Source: an uncultured Pelagimonas sp.
GTDB lineage: Bacteria; Pseudomonadota; Alphaproteobacteria; Rhodobacterales; Rhodobacteraceae
Reading direction: 5' to 3'
Length of the DNA stretch: 64,000 nucleotides
Assembly: GCA_947497905.1 (NCBI GenBank)
Contig: CANMIH010000001.1
Coordinates: forward strand, 372,001 to 436,000
This document shows, in pieces, positions 45,314 to 54,794 of this stretch. Made by a program: the position numbers and the translations under genes. The notes under the pieces are model-generated. The model ran no database searches and was not told the DNA's origin. It saw nothing but the letters and a program-made list of their open reading frames with translations. Numbering within the stretch: position 1 is the first letter of the stretch; each line of letters starts with the position of its first letter.

Positions 45314-46708
45314 ATGAGCACTCAAAGCTTTGATATGATTGTGATCGGGGCCGGCCCCGGAGGCTATGTTGCTGCCATTCGAGGTGCGCAGCTTGGCCTG
45401 AAGGTGGCCGTGGTCGAACGCGAGCATATGGGCGGCATTTGCCTGAACTGGGGCTGCATTCCCACCAAGGCGCTGTTGCGGTCCTCTGAGGTGTTTCATC
45501 TGATGCACCGGGCCAAGGAATTCGGGTTGAAGGCCGAGGGCATTGATTATGATCTGGAGGCTGTGGTCAAACGCTCCCGTGGGGTGGCGAAGCAGCTCAA
45601 TTCCGGTGTCGGGCATCTTCTGAAGAAAAACAAAGTGACCGTTGTGATGGGCGAGGCCAGCCTGCCAGCCCAAGGGCGCGTTTCAGTTAAGACCGACAAG
45701 GGGGTGCAGGAGCTTCAGGCACCCAACATTGTGCTGGCCACCGGCGCGCGCGCGCGGGAACTGCCAGGACTTGAGGCGGATGGCGACCTTGTCTGGACCT
45801 ATAAACACGCGCTGATGCCGCCGCGCATGCCCAAAAAGCTACTGGTGATCGGCTCAGGTGCGATTGGTATTGAGTTTGCCAGTTTCTACAACACGCTGGG
45901 CGCGGATACGACTGTGGTTGAGGTCATGGACCGTGTTTTGCCGGTGGAAGATGCTGAGATCAGCGCCTTTGCCAAAAAGCAGTTTGTCAAACAGGGCATG
46001 ACCATTCGCGAAAAGACCATGGTCAAGCAACTTGATCGCGGCAAGGGTAAGGTCACGGCGCATATCGAGCAGGGTGGCAAAGTCACCAAGGAAGAATTCG
46101 ACACCGTGATTTCCGCCGTCGGCATTGTTGGCAATGTGGAAGGGCTGGGGCTTGAAGGTCTCGGCGTGAAGGTGGATCGCACCCATGTGGTGACCGATCC
46201 GCATTGCCGCACCGGGGTGCCGGGGCTTTATGCCATTGGTGATGTCGCGGGTGCGCCCTGGCTCGCGCACAAGGCCAGCCATGAGGGTGTGATGGTGGCC
46301 GAGTTGATCGCCGGGGGTAAACCCCATGCGGTGGATCCGGACAGTATCGCAGGTTGCACCTATTGCCATCCTCAGGTGGCCAGTGTGGGCCTGACCGAGG
46401 CACAGGCCAAAGAGAAAGGCTATGACATCAAAGTCGGGCGCTTCCCCTTTGTTGGCAACGGCAAGGCCATTGCACTGGGCGAACCCGAGGGCATGGTCAA
46501 AACCGTCTTTGATGCGAAGACTGGTGCGCTCTTGGGCGCGCATATGGTGGGGGCAGAGGTGACTGAGCTGATCCAAGGGTATGTGGTGGGGCGTCAGCTG
46601 GAAACCACGGAAGAGGATCTGATGAACACCGTCTTCCCGCACCCGACGCTGAGCGAGATGATGCATGAAAGCGTGCTGGATGCCTGGGATCGGGCCATCC
46701 ACTTCTAG
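45314..46708 (+). CDS. lpdA: Dihydrolipoyl dehydrogenase
   Basis: A 464-residue flavoprotein, the E3 subunit of 2-oxoacid dehydrogenase complexes. Seen: FAD fold VIGAGPGGYVAAIRGAQLGL, the redox disulfide GGICLNWGCIPTKALLRSSE, the NAD fold VIGSGAIGIEFASFYNTLG, YAIGDVAGAPWLAHKASHEG, and the C-terminal HPTLSEMMHESVL with the catalytic His-Glu. Partner E1 and E2 genes are not in this window, so it is a separate copy. AGGGAGAGG precedes the ATG. Confidence 0.96.
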   Translation: MSTQSFDMIVIGAGPGGYVAAIRGAQLGLKVAVVEREHMGGICLNWGCIPTKALLRSSEVFHLMHRAKEFGLKAEGIDYDLEAVVKRSRGVAKQLNSGVGHLLKKNKVTVVMGEASLPAQGRVSVKTDKGVQELQAPNIVLATGARARELPGLEADGDLVWTYKHALMPPRMPKKLLVIGSGAIGIEFASFYNTLGADTTVVEVMDRVLPVEDAEISAFAKKQFVKQGMTIREKTMVKQLDRGKGKVTAHIEQGGKVTKEEFDTVISAVGIVGNVEGLGLEGLGVKVDRTHVVTDPHCRTGVPGLYAIGDVAGAPWLAHKASHEGVMVAELIAGGKPHAVDPDSIAGCTYCHPQVASVGLTEAQAKEKGYDIKVGRFPFVGNGKAIALGEPEGMVKTVFDAKTGALLGAHMVGAEVTELIQGYVVGRQLETTEEDLMNTVFPHPTLSEMMHESVLDAWDRAIHF

Positions 46709-46809
46709 GGGTACACCACCTCAGTAGTATTGGGCTGTCGCCAGATGTCTGGTTCTGTGATGTAATGGCAGGGTTTTCTTTTGGTGCCTTGTCAAAATCG
46801 GAGCGAGGG

Positions 46810-47235
46810 ATGGCCAATAAGACCGTGATGACAGACCACTCTGTGGCGGCGTATCTTGAACAGGTTCTGCCGGAGCGCCGCCGCGAGGATGCCTTGGTTT
46901 TGGATAAGCTGTTTCGAGAAACCACGGGGTTTCAGGCGCGGCTCTGGGGTGACAGCATTGTCGGATATGGGCGCTATCATTACCAATATGCCAGCGGCCG
47001 AGAAGGTGATTTCCTCGCGACGGGATTTGCGCCGCGGAAGGCCAAAATGGTGGTTTATATCATGCCAGGGTATTCGGATTATTCAGAAATACTCTCCCGG
47101 CTGGGGCCGCATAAATTGGGGAAATCCTGTCTTTATCTTGGAGCTTTGTCCAAGATTGATTTAGATGTGCTCGCCGAATTGATTGAAGCTGGGCTGAAAG
47201 ATTTAAACGGCCATTGGCCAGTGCAGGAAACATGA
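46810..47235 (+). CDS. DUF1801 family protein
   Basis: A 141-residue protein with the family core RREDALVLDKLFRETTGFQARLWGDSIVGYGRYHY, FLATGFAPRKAKMVVYIMPGY and LGPHKLGKSCLYLGALSKIDLDVLAELI. The role is not known; the fold is YdhG-like. The ATG at 46810 is taken; the frame is open from 46765. It stands alone between lpdA and the histidine kinase. Confidence 0.88.
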   Translation: MANKTVMTDHSVAAYLEQVLPERRREDALVLDKLFRETTGFQARLWGDSIVGYGRYHYQYASGREGDFLATGFAPRKAKMVVYIMPGYSDYSEILSRLGPHKLGKSCLYLGALSKIDLDVLAELIEAGLKDLNGHWPVQET

Positions 47236-47448
47236 GCCTAATACGCTGAGTCCGCCAACATTTTTCGTTGGGCGGGTGTTTGATGTTGCTGGGCAAACCT
47301 TTGAATTAAAAGCGTTTGACGCGTGATTTATCTGGCGTAGACTTCTTATGTGGGAGTTCGCAGGATTTCCCTGTCATCGTCCAAAGTTTCATAGATGTGA
47401 GGATCGCGTATTTGTTGGCGGCCGCGCGTCAAAAGAAGGCCCGCAATT

Positions 47449-49761
47449 ATGTCGCTTACGCCTGAGCTTTTCCTCATCTATGGATTTGCCTTTCTGCTGC
47501 TTGGTGCTGTGTCTCTGATCCAGCCGCGCGACCCACGTAACCTGCCTGTGTCCAAGCATTTTTGGGTGTTCGGATTGTTCGGCGTGTTGCACGGGCTGAA
47601 GGAAGTATACGACGCCTGGTTATTGGCGCAGGGCACATACAATAGAGGGTTGGATGTTCTGGGCAGCGCCTTTTTGCTGGTCTCTTTCCTGCCTCTGTTT
47701 GAATTTGGCCGCCGGTCGGTGCGCGAGATTTTGATCGCAGAAGGGCGGGCGAGCCAGTTTCTGTTTGGGCCGATGGCCTATGTGTTGTCGGGCGTGGCGA
47801 TTTCGGTGTTTTTGCTGAGCTTTCAGCAGGGGGTTTCAACACTCAGCGCAGCATCGCGGTATTTTGTCGGGTTCCCTGGAGCGATTGCCGCGGCCTGGGT
47901 TCTGGCGCGACGCACCAAATTCACCAATTGGGCGACCCGTTCGTTAAGCGGTTCGTTGGTGGCCTATGCGGTATTGGGCGGATTGGTGGTTGAGCCGGTG
48001 CCGGGCCTCTGGGACATGATGCCCGATAAGGACATGTTCATAGAGGTGTTTGGGGTGCCGGTTCAGCTCTTCCGGACAATCTGTGCGGTTGTGGCCTTTG
48101 TCTCGCTGAGCATCGCTGCACGCCGAGCTGCGACCCTGACCCTCCGCGAAGTTTATGCGCAAGCGGATCAGTTGAAGCGGGCCAACCTGACGTTAGAAAG
48201 TGATCTTATGGATCGCAACATGGCACTTCTGGAAAGTGAGCGGCGCTTGTTAGAGGCCGAACGAATTGCAAAAATAGGCGGTTGGCATAGCGACTTAGAA
48301 GGTCAGCTGTATTGGTCGAATGAGCTGCTTGAGATGATGGGGGTCGACCCGGAGGCCTTCACCGGCAAGCGCGAATTTTTCTATGATATGGTGCATCCTG
48401 AGGATCTGGTTCAGGTGCGGCAGGATATCCTGCATGCATTGGAGAATGACGACGGGTATAGTTTTTCCCATCGTATGGTGCGTCCCGATGGGGCTGTCAT
48501 GACGGTGTCCCAGCGCGCAGAAGTGCAATATGATGATGCGGGCGCCGTGGTTGGGCTTGTGGGCATTCTGCAGGACATGACCGATACCATCGAGTTGGAA
48601 GAGCGATTGCGCCATGCCCAGAAAATGGAAACCGTGGGTAACCTGACCGGTGGGGTTGCACATGATTTCAACAACCTTCTTGCGGTGATTTTGGGTAACC
48701 TCGAGCTGGTGAAAGATGACCCCACTGATCCGGCCAATTCCGCAATGATCGACTCGTCCATCGAAGCCGCGATGCGTGGTGCGGACCTCACCAAGAATAT
48801 GCTCAGTTTTGCGCGTAAGGCGTCGCTGGAGCCTGTGACGCTGAGCCTCAATCAGCAAGTGCTTGAGACTAAAAAGCTGAGTGAACGGGTGATGCCGGAA
48901 AACATCGAGATGGAGACTTCGCTTCTGGCCAGTCTTTGGAAAACTGAGGCCGACGCCAATTCAACCCAATCGGCATTGCTGAATCTCTTGCTGAATGCGC
49001 GGGATGCGATGCCGCAAGGTGGGAAATTGACGGTGGAAACGGCCAATGTGCGCATTGATGAGGAATATGTGGACACCCGCTATGAAGACATTGATCCCGG
49101 CCGCTATGTGATGCTGGCTGTGTCCGACACCGGGCACGGGATTGGTAAGGCCGATCTAGAGAAAATCTTTGATCCATTCTTTACCACCAAAGGACCGGGT
49201 CATGGCTCAGGTCTGGGGCTGTCGATGATCCAAGGGTTCATGAAACAGTCCGGTGGGACCGTGCGGGTCTATTCCGAGCCGGGTGTTGGAACGACCTTCA
49301 AGCTTTATTTCCGGGCGCTGACCGTAGATCAGGAGACTATTCAATCTGAGAAAAACAAACCGGTTCAGCCGGTCTCGTCCGGCGCGCGGCTTTTGCTTGT
49401 TGAGGACGAACCGGGTGTTCTGGATGTGCTGACCACGGTTCTTACAAAAGCAGGATACGAGATCGAGACCGCGACGACGGGAGATGACGCTTATATCAAG
49501 TTTGCCGCTGACCCGACGTTTGATCTGTTGCTGACCGATATTGTTATGCCGGGATCGCGCAAAGGCACCGATCTGGCCAAGGACCTGCGCAAAGCCTGGC
49601 CGCATTTGCCGGTAATCTTCATGTCGGGTTATGCAAGCGAGGCCACGGTGCATGGCAATGGGTTGCGACCGGAAGACATCCGTCTGATGAAGCCGGTGCG
49701 CCGATCAGAATTGATCGACGCGGTTGAAACGGCATTGGCCAGAGTGTCTACCCCGGCCTAA
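47449..49761 (+). CDS. Hybrid sensor histidine kinase with receiver domain
   Basis: A 770-residue membrane protein. N-terminal sensor of about seven helices (residues 5-230), then a coiled coil, a PAS domain about 274-380, HisKA with the phospho-accepting His in GNLTGGVAHDFNNLLAVILGNLELV near residue 405, an ATPase domain (LLNLLLNARDAMPQGG, AVSDTGHGIGKADLEKIFDPFFTTK, GSGLGLSMIQGF), and a receiver domain from about 640 with the Asp in LLLTDIVMPG near 697. No DNA-binding partner is next to it. The signal is unknown. Confidence 0.94.
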   Translation: MSLTPELFLIYGFAFLLLGAVSLIQPRDPRNLPVSKHFWVFGLFGVLHGLKEVYDAWLLAQGTYNRGLDVLGSAFLLVSFLPLFEFGRRSVREILIAEGRASQFLFGPMAYVLSGVAISVFLLSFQQGVSTLSAASRYFVGFPGAIAAAWVLARRTKFTNWATRSLSGSLVAYAVLGGLVVEPVPGLWDMMPDKDMFIEVFGVPVQLFRTICAVVAFVSLSIAARRAATLTLREVYAQADQLKRANLTLESDLMDRNMALLESERRLLEAERIAKIGGWHSDLEGQLYWSNELLEMMGVDPEAFTGKREFFYDMVHPEDLVQVRQDILHALENDDGYSFSHRMVRPDGAVMTVSQRAEVQYDDAGAVVGLVGILQDMTDTIELEERLRHAQKMETVGNLTGGVAHDFNNLLAVILGNLELVKDDPTDPANSAMIDSSIEAAMRGADLTKNMLSFARKASLEPVTLSLNQQVLETKKLSERVMPENIEMETSLLASLWKTEADANSTQSALLNLLLNARDAMPQGGKLTVETANVRIDEEYVDTRYEDIDPGRYVMLAVSDTGHGIGKADLEKIFDPFFTTKGPGHGSGLGLSMIQGFMKQSGGTVRVYSEPGVGTTFKLYFRALTVDQETIQSEKNKPVQPVSSGARLLLVEDEPGVLDVLTTVLTKAGYEIETATTGDDAYIKFAADPTFDLLLTDIVMPGSRKGTDLAKDLRKAWPHLPVIFMSGYASEATVHGNGLRPEDIRLMKPVRRSELIDAVETALARVSTPA

Positions 49762-49783
49762 CCAGTGGCGCGCGTGAAGCCCT

Positions 49784-50383
49784 CTATTTTCGTGCTGCGC
49801 TCAGTTGATCTAGCATGGCCTTGGCACGCGGCGCCAACCAGGCCCAGAGGGCAGGGGCGCCCCGTTTGACCTTGGCCCCGATGCGACCCTCAAACGTGGG
49901 CCAGTCGACGTTGTAATCTTTCCACGATCCGCCCCCCGATTGCAGGTTTTGCACCGGCGGGTTGGCGCGGTCGATGGATTTGGCAAAGCGAGCCTCGGGG
50001 CTTTCATTGGCTTCGAACTCATCCCAGATCGCCCGGAACCGCGCGCCCTGTTTTTTGGGCAGCAGGCCAAAGATACGATCGGCGGCGGCCTGTTCTGCGG
50101 CCTCAATGGCGGCCATGTCGTGGTCCCCAAAGACCGGCGCATCACCTGCGTCGATTTCCACGAGGTCATGCAGAAGCAACATCTGGATAACCTTGCCAAT
50201 GTCACAGCCGTCAGGCGCGTGATCGGCGAGCGTCATGGCATAAAGCGCAATATGCCAGCTGTGTTCGGCGCTGTTTTCAAACCGCGAGCCATCACAGAGT
50301 GTGGTGGCTCGTTGCACGGATTTCAGACGATCGGCCTCGATCAAAAAGGCCATTTGGCGGGAGAGGGGAGAGCTGTCGGTCAT
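49784..50383 (-). CDS. HD domain phosphohydrolase (HDDC2/YfbR-like)
   Basis: A 199-residue metal-dependent phosphohydrolase of the YfbR/HDDC2 group that likely removes phosphate from nucleoside monophosphates. The HD residues are seen as ENSAEHSWHIALYAM, LLLHDLVEIDAGDAPVFGDHD and FAKSIDRANPPVQNL. No membrane part. It runs convergent with the histidine kinase gene and ends 22 bases from it. Confidence 0.93.
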   Translation of the reverse strand: MTDSSPLSRQMAFLIEADRLKSVQRATTLCDGSRFENSAEHSWHIALYAMTLADHAPDGCDIGKVIQMLLLHDLVEIDAGDAPVFGDHDMAAIEAAEQAAADRIFGLLPKKQGARFRAIWDEFEANESPEARFAKSIDRANPPVQNLQSGGGSWKDYNVDWPTFEGRIGAKVKRGAPALWAWLAPRAKAMLDQLSAARK

Positions 50384-50591
50384 GGGCGTTGCATGGCAGG
50401 TTGCCGAGTTCTGAGCAAGATCAGATCAGGCGAAGAGCTATCCTTGTTTCGCCGGCACTGGGTCCGACCAGCACGGAAGGCGAAGTGGTGAAGGGTGGGT
50501 ACCGATGGCAACTAATATGCAATTTAAAAATAGGTTTGTTGCAAATTGTAAATCAGGTGCTAGCGTGCTCTCGCAAGAGGGGGGCGATGAA

Positions 50592-50918
50592 ATGAACGCT
50601 AGGCTTCAGGTTGTGAGTGGCGGTGGCTCAAAGGCCGTCAAAATCACTGTTACTCCGGCTCTTGGAAAAGGCGAACAGCTGAGAGCCTTTTTATGTCGCG
50701 CGATAGGTGAGGTCCGGGCCTTTTCTGGATGTACCTTTGCTTATCTGGCGCACACCCAGGATCTGTCCGAACTGACGGTGATGCATGGGTGGGAGAACGC
50801 TCAGGTCCTTGATGCTTATCTCGATTGGCGCGCTGGGAACGGCGATAGCGACCTCGTTTCTGAATTGATGGACCACGAGGGCAGATTTGAGATTTTAGAC
50901 ATCGCCGAACCCGAATAA
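50592..50918 (+). CDS. Small ABM-like (antibiotic biosynthesis monooxygenase fold) protein
   Basis: A 108-residue protein: VKITVTPALGKGEQLRAFLCRAIGEVRAFSGCTFAYLAHTQDLSELTVMHGWENAQVLDAYLDWRA is the dimeric alpha-beta barrel pattern. Enzyme activity is not certain; many members are quinol monooxygenase-like. The start at 50592 is set because the preceding bases 50505-50590 are AT-rich and promoter-like and the GAGGGGGG ribosome site lies just before; an in-frame ATG at 50505 would add 29 residues. Confidence 0.72.
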   Translation: MNARLQVVSGGGSKAVKITVTPALGKGEQLRAFLCRAIGEVRAFSGCTFAYLAHTQDLSELTVMHGWENAQVLDAYLDWRAGNGDSDLVSELMDHEGRFEILDIAEPE

Positions 50919-50928
50919 CGCCTGCGGG

Positions 50929-52296
50929 CTATTGCCGATAAACGGTGGCGACATCCCCCACATAGTTGTCCCATGCGAACCAGTAGGAAATGTGGCCGGC
51001 GACACGAGGCAGGGTTTGGTCGCCGGGGCCGAGCAGAGCGTCTTCGCTGACTCGCCACGCGGCGCCGGTTTCGTCGATCAACGCACCTTTTGAAGATGTA
51101 AACTGGTGTGAACCACGTTCATAGGCTCGTACGCTGCGCTCGCCGGGATTGCCCATCAAAACAAGGGGGCGTTCGGCGATGGCGTCGTTGATCACTGGCC
51201 TACCTTTAAAGGCGTCAAGCGGCCAGGCCCGCGCCGCGCCAAATTCACGAATGGCAAAGACATAGTCTTTTTGCTTGTGCACCCGCTGATCCACCTGCGC
51301 TGGGAACATCAGGTCATCCGAGGCGAAATACTCACGATAGACCGCACCCGAGGCGTAGTTGCGATGGAATCCGGTGTCCTTTGACAGGATCTTGCTATCG
51401 GGGTGGGCGGCTTTCCATGTGCCCCACTCGGTGATCACAACAGGGCGCTGTTTCAATTCTATACCACTGTCGACCAGAGGCCCGACAACCGGCTTGCCGG
51501 TGTATTGGTTCCACAGAGAATGTGTCTCACGGTCAAACATCAGTTTGTTGGAGCGATAGAGAAACCCCGAAGACCCAAAGACAAGCGGTTTGCTGCGCCC
51601 CAGAACCTGAGTTTCAAACAAAATGCCCGACCCACAGAGCGTGCAATAGGCCAGGGCCACGGGCACGCCGCCAATGACTTCGTTGAACATCTCATGCCAG
51701 CCCATGATGCGCAGAGGATAGGCGCGGGTGTCGCCATTGATGGTGACGCCAAACACCAGATCGCTGTCTTTCATGTAGGCGGCATCTTTGGCGTCAATTA
51801 GGGTGGGATTGTCGAGCGAGGGGATGCCATCTTTGACCACGCCGCCCCAGGTGATTTCTTCCAGCCGGATCTTCATTTTGTCGCGTGCCAGATATTCGGG
51901 ACGCAGAAACAGGTCGAAATCCCGATCAAGATTGAGAAACACCTCGCGTTTGAAAGTGGCCAGTGACGGGTGTGGGATCAAATCCGAATTGCGCTCTTGC
52001 CAGAGCATCCAGTTAAACCAGTCTGTGCCATGGGTTTCACCGCTAAGCGCTTCAATCACCCATGCGATCTCGTCCCGACGGGTGCGGGTAAATCGCAGCC
52101 CGGTCAAAAGCGCTGGCACCACATCAGGATTGCCCCGTGCACGCAGAAAATCCATGCCCGCCTGAAATTCTGGCGGAGTGCCAAACAGTGTCGACCGCAG
52201 CGCGTTTAACACGTCATCCTCTTGCGCACTGAGTTTGGCGGGTAAGGTTGCAGTGGCTGCAAGAGAGAGGGCGAATTGACGGCGAGACAGGGACAT
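50929..52296 (-). CDS. DUF3179 domain protein with Tat-type signal
   Basis: A 455-residue exported protein. The N-terminus MSLSRRQFALSLAATATLPAKLSA has a twin-arginine motif and a cleavable hydrophobic part. The DUF3179 core shows PLRIMGWHEMFNEVIGGVPVALAYCTLCGSGILFE, LVFGSSGFLYRSNKLMFDRETHSLWNQYTGKPVVGPL and HFWNNYV-like SYWFAWDNYVGD at the end. The CxxC motif may bind metal; no reaction is established. It starts divergent from nothing close; the SDR gene lies upstream on the same strand. Confidence 0.88.
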   Translation of the reverse strand: MSLSRRQFALSLAATATLPAKLSAQEDDVLNALRSTLFGTPPEFQAGMDFLRARGNPDVVPALLTGLRFTRTRRDEIAWVIEALSGETHGTDWFNWMLWQERNSDLIPHPSLATFKREVFLNLDRDFDLFLRPEYLARDKMKIRLEEITWGGVVKDGIPSLDNPTLIDAKDAAYMKDSDLVFGVTINGDTRAYPLRIMGWHEMFNEVIGGVPVALAYCTLCGSGILFETQVLGRSKPLVFGSSGFLYRSNKLMFDRETHSLWNQYTGKPVVGPLVDSGIELKQRPVVITEWGTWKAAHPDSKILSKDTGFHRNYASGAVYREYFASDDLMFPAQVDQRVHKQKDYVFAIREFGAARAWPLDAFKGRPVINDAIAERPLVLMGNPGERSVRAYERGSHQFTSSKGALIDETGAAWRVSEDALLGPGDQTLPRVAGHISYWFAWDNYVGDVATVYRQ

Positions 52297-52386
52297 AGAG
52301 CGCTCCGAATTGAGATGCCCCTACTATGGGATGGGAAAATTTCACATGCACACCACAGTCGCGTGATCAGCCTAGGTTGCTGAAGC

Positions 52387-53049
52387 TCACCACGGTACAG
52401 GCGTGCCGCGCCAGTCATAGAAGCCACCCGTGTCCTCAGGTGTCAGCCCGTCAAGCACGCCTAGCAGGTTGTCAGCGGATTGATCTGCTGGCACGGCCGC
52501 ATGGTTTCGGTAGTTGCGCGTGAACTCGGTGGCGACAGTGCCGGGGTGGAGTGCCACACAAATCAGGTGTTTGTGGCTGCGTTTCAATTCGATTGCGGCG
52601 GTGTGGATCATCTGATTGAGCGCCGCTTTCGATGCGCGGTAGGAATACCATCCGCCCAAAGCATTGTCGCCAATTGACCCGACCCGCGCCGAAAGTGCAG
52701 CGAAAATTGCGCGCTGGTCCCGGCGCAACAGGGGGATCGCGTGTTTGAGCACCAAAGATGGCCCGATGGCATTGACCGCAAAGAGATGAGCCATTTCCTC
52801 GGGCGTCAGGGATTTGAGCGATTTCTCGGGGCCAGACTGTGCCGCAAGTTGGCCGACCGCAACAAAAACCAAATCATATCCGGGGCGTAATTGTCCCAGA
52901 TGACGTGCGATGCTGTCCTCCGAGGTGACGTCCAGACCATGTTCGCGCCGTGACAGGCCCGTCACGTCAAATCCGCGGCTCTCAAGCGCTGCTGACACAG
53001 CCGACCCAACACCTCCAGAGGCCCCAATGATCAATGCACGCTTACCCAT
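52387..53049 (-). CDS. SDR family oxidoreductase (C-factor-like)
   Basis: A 220-residue short SDR: RALIIGASGGVGSAVSAAL, VAVGQLAAQ, SARVGSIGDN, and YSYRASKAALNQMIHTAAIELKR with Tyr-x-x-x-Lys. VALHPGTVATEFTRNY follows, typical of the C-factor/CsgA-like group. Cofactor probably NADP(H). GGGAGG stands before the ATG. It is followed after about 90 bases by the DUF3179 gene on the same strand. Confidence 0.9.
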   Translation of the reverse strand: MGKRALIIGASGGVGSAVSAALESRGFDVTGLSRREHGLDVTSEDSIARHLGQLRPGYDLVFVAVGQLAAQSGPEKSLKSLTPEEMAHLFAVNAIGPSLVLKHAIPLLRRDQRAIFAALSARVGSIGDNALGGWYSYRASKAALNQMIHTAAIELKRSHKHLICVALHPGTVATEFTRNYRNHAAVPADQSADNLLGVLDGLTPEDTGGFYDWRGTPVPW

Positions 53050-53235
53050 GGTGTTCCCTCCCTCGCCTCAAGTTAATCTTGATCGGTTGATGTAAAAAGC
53101 AAGGCCGCTCTTGCGCGGCGCGCAAAGGGATGTGCCGGGACAAGGTTTTTCGGTCGGCCGCGGGCCATTGGAGACGTTGACCGGCGATGAGTTTCCGATC
53201 TAGAACATTTGGAGAACAAAATGCGGGAGGGGAAA

Positions 53236-53694
53236 ATGTCAGACTTGGCCAACTACCGGGCGAAATCTGGGACGTTGGTGCCGGTTTTCACAATCGAAAT
53301 ACAGACATTGCCGGCCAATACAGACCAAATTTTGGATGCCGTCATGCAGGTGAACCCTCTGCGTTTCGGTCGGTACCAGCGAAATGCGAGTATTTCAGCG
53401 CTCGGAAAGGAAACCGCCCAGCCTGAGGCCGGCTCGACAACCACAACCCATGTTGACGGATTTCAGGCTGGATCCACTGAAACTTACCCCATGGTTGAAT
53501 TGAAGATCTCGATCGAGCGTGATCTGACCGAGCTTTCTAAGGTGATGGATGCGATACTTTTCGCGCATCACTACGAAGAGCCAGTCATCTTCGTTCGAGA
53601 GGATTGGGCAAGCCGCGCCGCGTATGATCCCCAAAGCACGAACCCAAACCGATGGTGGAACAACGGGGTAGGATTGCCAGACAAAATCGATTGA
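53236..53694 (+). CDS. Conserved small protein, possible PII/CutA-like fold
   Basis: A 152-residue protein of no clear family. The segment VPVFTIEIQTLPANTDQILDAVMQVNPLRFGRYQRNAS and the later AILFAHHYEEPVIFVREDW resemble the CutA/Nif3 insertion type of PII-like fold, where HxYEEP is a known mark. The function is unknown. ATG at 53236 has GGAGGGG just before it; an in-frame start at 53209 is less likely. Confidence 0.6.
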   Translation: MSDLANYRAKSGTLVPVFTIEIQTLPANTDQILDAVMQVNPLRFGRYQRNASISALGKETAQPEAGSTTTTHVDGFQAGSTETYPMVELKISIERDLTELSKVMDAILFAHHYEEPVIFVREDWASRAAYDPQSTNPNRWWNNGVGLPDKID

Positions 53695-53738
53695 CGGGGT
53701 TGGTTGTTTGGGTGCGCTTAAAGCAGCGAAACAGTAGA

Positions 53739-54020
53739 TCAGACGTTTTCGTTGTCGCTGCCTGGTGCAATGGCTTTGGGGACCTCTCGGCCTTCCTTGC
53801 GGGCCGCGAGGGCGGCTTTCACATGGTCGTTGAGAAAGGTACGCGCGCGGCGCTCGGCGAGGCGAATACGCACCGCTGCGCGAAAGATCTCTTCGGAACT
53901 GGGGGACGAAGCCCCCAGCACATTGGCCACCTGTTCGGGCAGCTCTTCGTCGCCAAGGGCGTCCATTGCCTTGATCACATCCTGCGCCAGCTTGTCAGCC
54001 AGATCATCAACGACGCCCAT
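53739..54020 (-). CDS. Small conserved hypothetical protein (DUF6324-like)
   Basis: A 93-residue helical, acidic then basic protein: MGVVDDLADKLAQDVIKAM, DEELPEQVANVLGASSPSSEEIFRAAVRIRLAERRARTFLNDHV. No known domain could be named with certainty; it is a frequent neighbour of the alpha/beta hydrolase gene in Rhodobacteraceae as far as can be recalled. It follows that gene after 5 bases on the same strand. Confidence 0.7.
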   Translation of the reverse strand: MGVVDDLADKLAQDVIKAMDALGDEELPEQVANVLGASSPSSEEIFRAAVRIRLAERRARTFLNDHVKAALAARKEGREVPKAIAPGSDNENV

Positions 54021-54025
54021 GGTGC

Positions 54026-54679
54026 TTACCTTGTGTTTTCGGTCAGACGACGCTTCACATAGGAGGTGACCGAACCGATCATCGGTTCCATGTGGGGTTC
54101 TTCAAAGAAGTGACCCGCTCCGTCGGCTTCCTCATGCGTGATGGTGATGCCTTTTTGCTCATGCAGTTTGTTCACCAAGGCACGGGTGTCCGCCGGAGGG
54201 GCGACACGGTCATTGGTGCCATTGATGATCAGACCCGAGCTGGGGCAGGGCGCCAGGAACGAGAAGTCGTACATATTTGCAGGGGGCGAGACCGACACAA
54301 ACCCGGTGATCTCGGGGCGACGCATCAAAAGCTGCATGCCAATCCAGGCCCCAAACGAGAAGCCAGCAACCCAGCAGTGCTTGGAATTGTTGTTCATCGA
54401 CTGAAGGTAATCGAGGGCCGAGGCTGCATCGGAGAGTTCGCCCACGCCCTGATCATACTCGCCCTGGCTACGACCAACGCCACGGAAGTTAAACCGCAGC
54501 ACGGTAAAGCCCATGTTGTAGAAGGCGTAATGCAGGTTGTAGACAACCTTGTTGTTCATTGTCCCGCCAAACTGTGGATGCGGATGCAGCACGATGGCAA
54601 TGGGGGCGTCACGATCTTTTTGTGGGTGATAGCGGCCTTCTAGGCGACCTTCGGGTCCGGGAAAAATGACCTCGGGCAT
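54026..54679 (-). CDS. Alpha/beta hydrolase (dienelactone-hydrolase-like)
   Basis: A 217-residue hydrolase. The start VIFPGPEGRLEGRYHP, VLHPHPQFGGTMNNKVVYNLHYAFYNMGF, FRGVGRSQGEYDQG, the nucleophile elbow AGFSFGAWIG, and the His in DGAGHFFEEP fit the bacterial DUF-type alpha/beta hydrolases next to suf operons. The nucleophile is Ser in GFSFG. ATG at 54679 has AGGA before it; the frame is open to 54739. It is divergent from iscR across the iron-control region. Confidence 0.87.
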   Translation of the reverse strand: MPEVIFPGPEGRLEGRYHPQKDRDAPIAIVLHPHPQFGGTMNNKVVYNLHYAFYNMGFTVLRFNFRGVGRSQGEYDQGVGELSDAASALDYLQSMNNNSKHCWVAGFSFGAWIGMQLLMRRPEITGFVSVSPPANMYDFSFLAPCPSSGLIINGTNDRVAPPADTRALVNKLHEQKGITITHEEADGAGHFFEEPHMEPMIGSVTSYVKRRLTENTR

Positions 54680-54739
54680 ACGGCGTTCCTGGCTCCTTGA
54701 TCCGGTGTCGGTGATTTCTTGACGAAATCCCTTGGACAC

Positions 54740-54756
54740 TTTAGAACGTTTCTAAA
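54740..54756. promoter_or_regulatory. Irr-box-like palindrome
   Basis: TTTAGAA, CGT, TTCTAAA: perfect 7-base arms with a 3-base gap. This is the alphaproteobacterial iron-control (Irr) box form as known from comparative work. It lies between the alpha/beta hydrolase and iscR genes and could serve both. Confidence 0.82.
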
Positions 54757-54794
54757 TCCGACGAATTCGGGATTTTGCTTTGTCAGCAAATATG

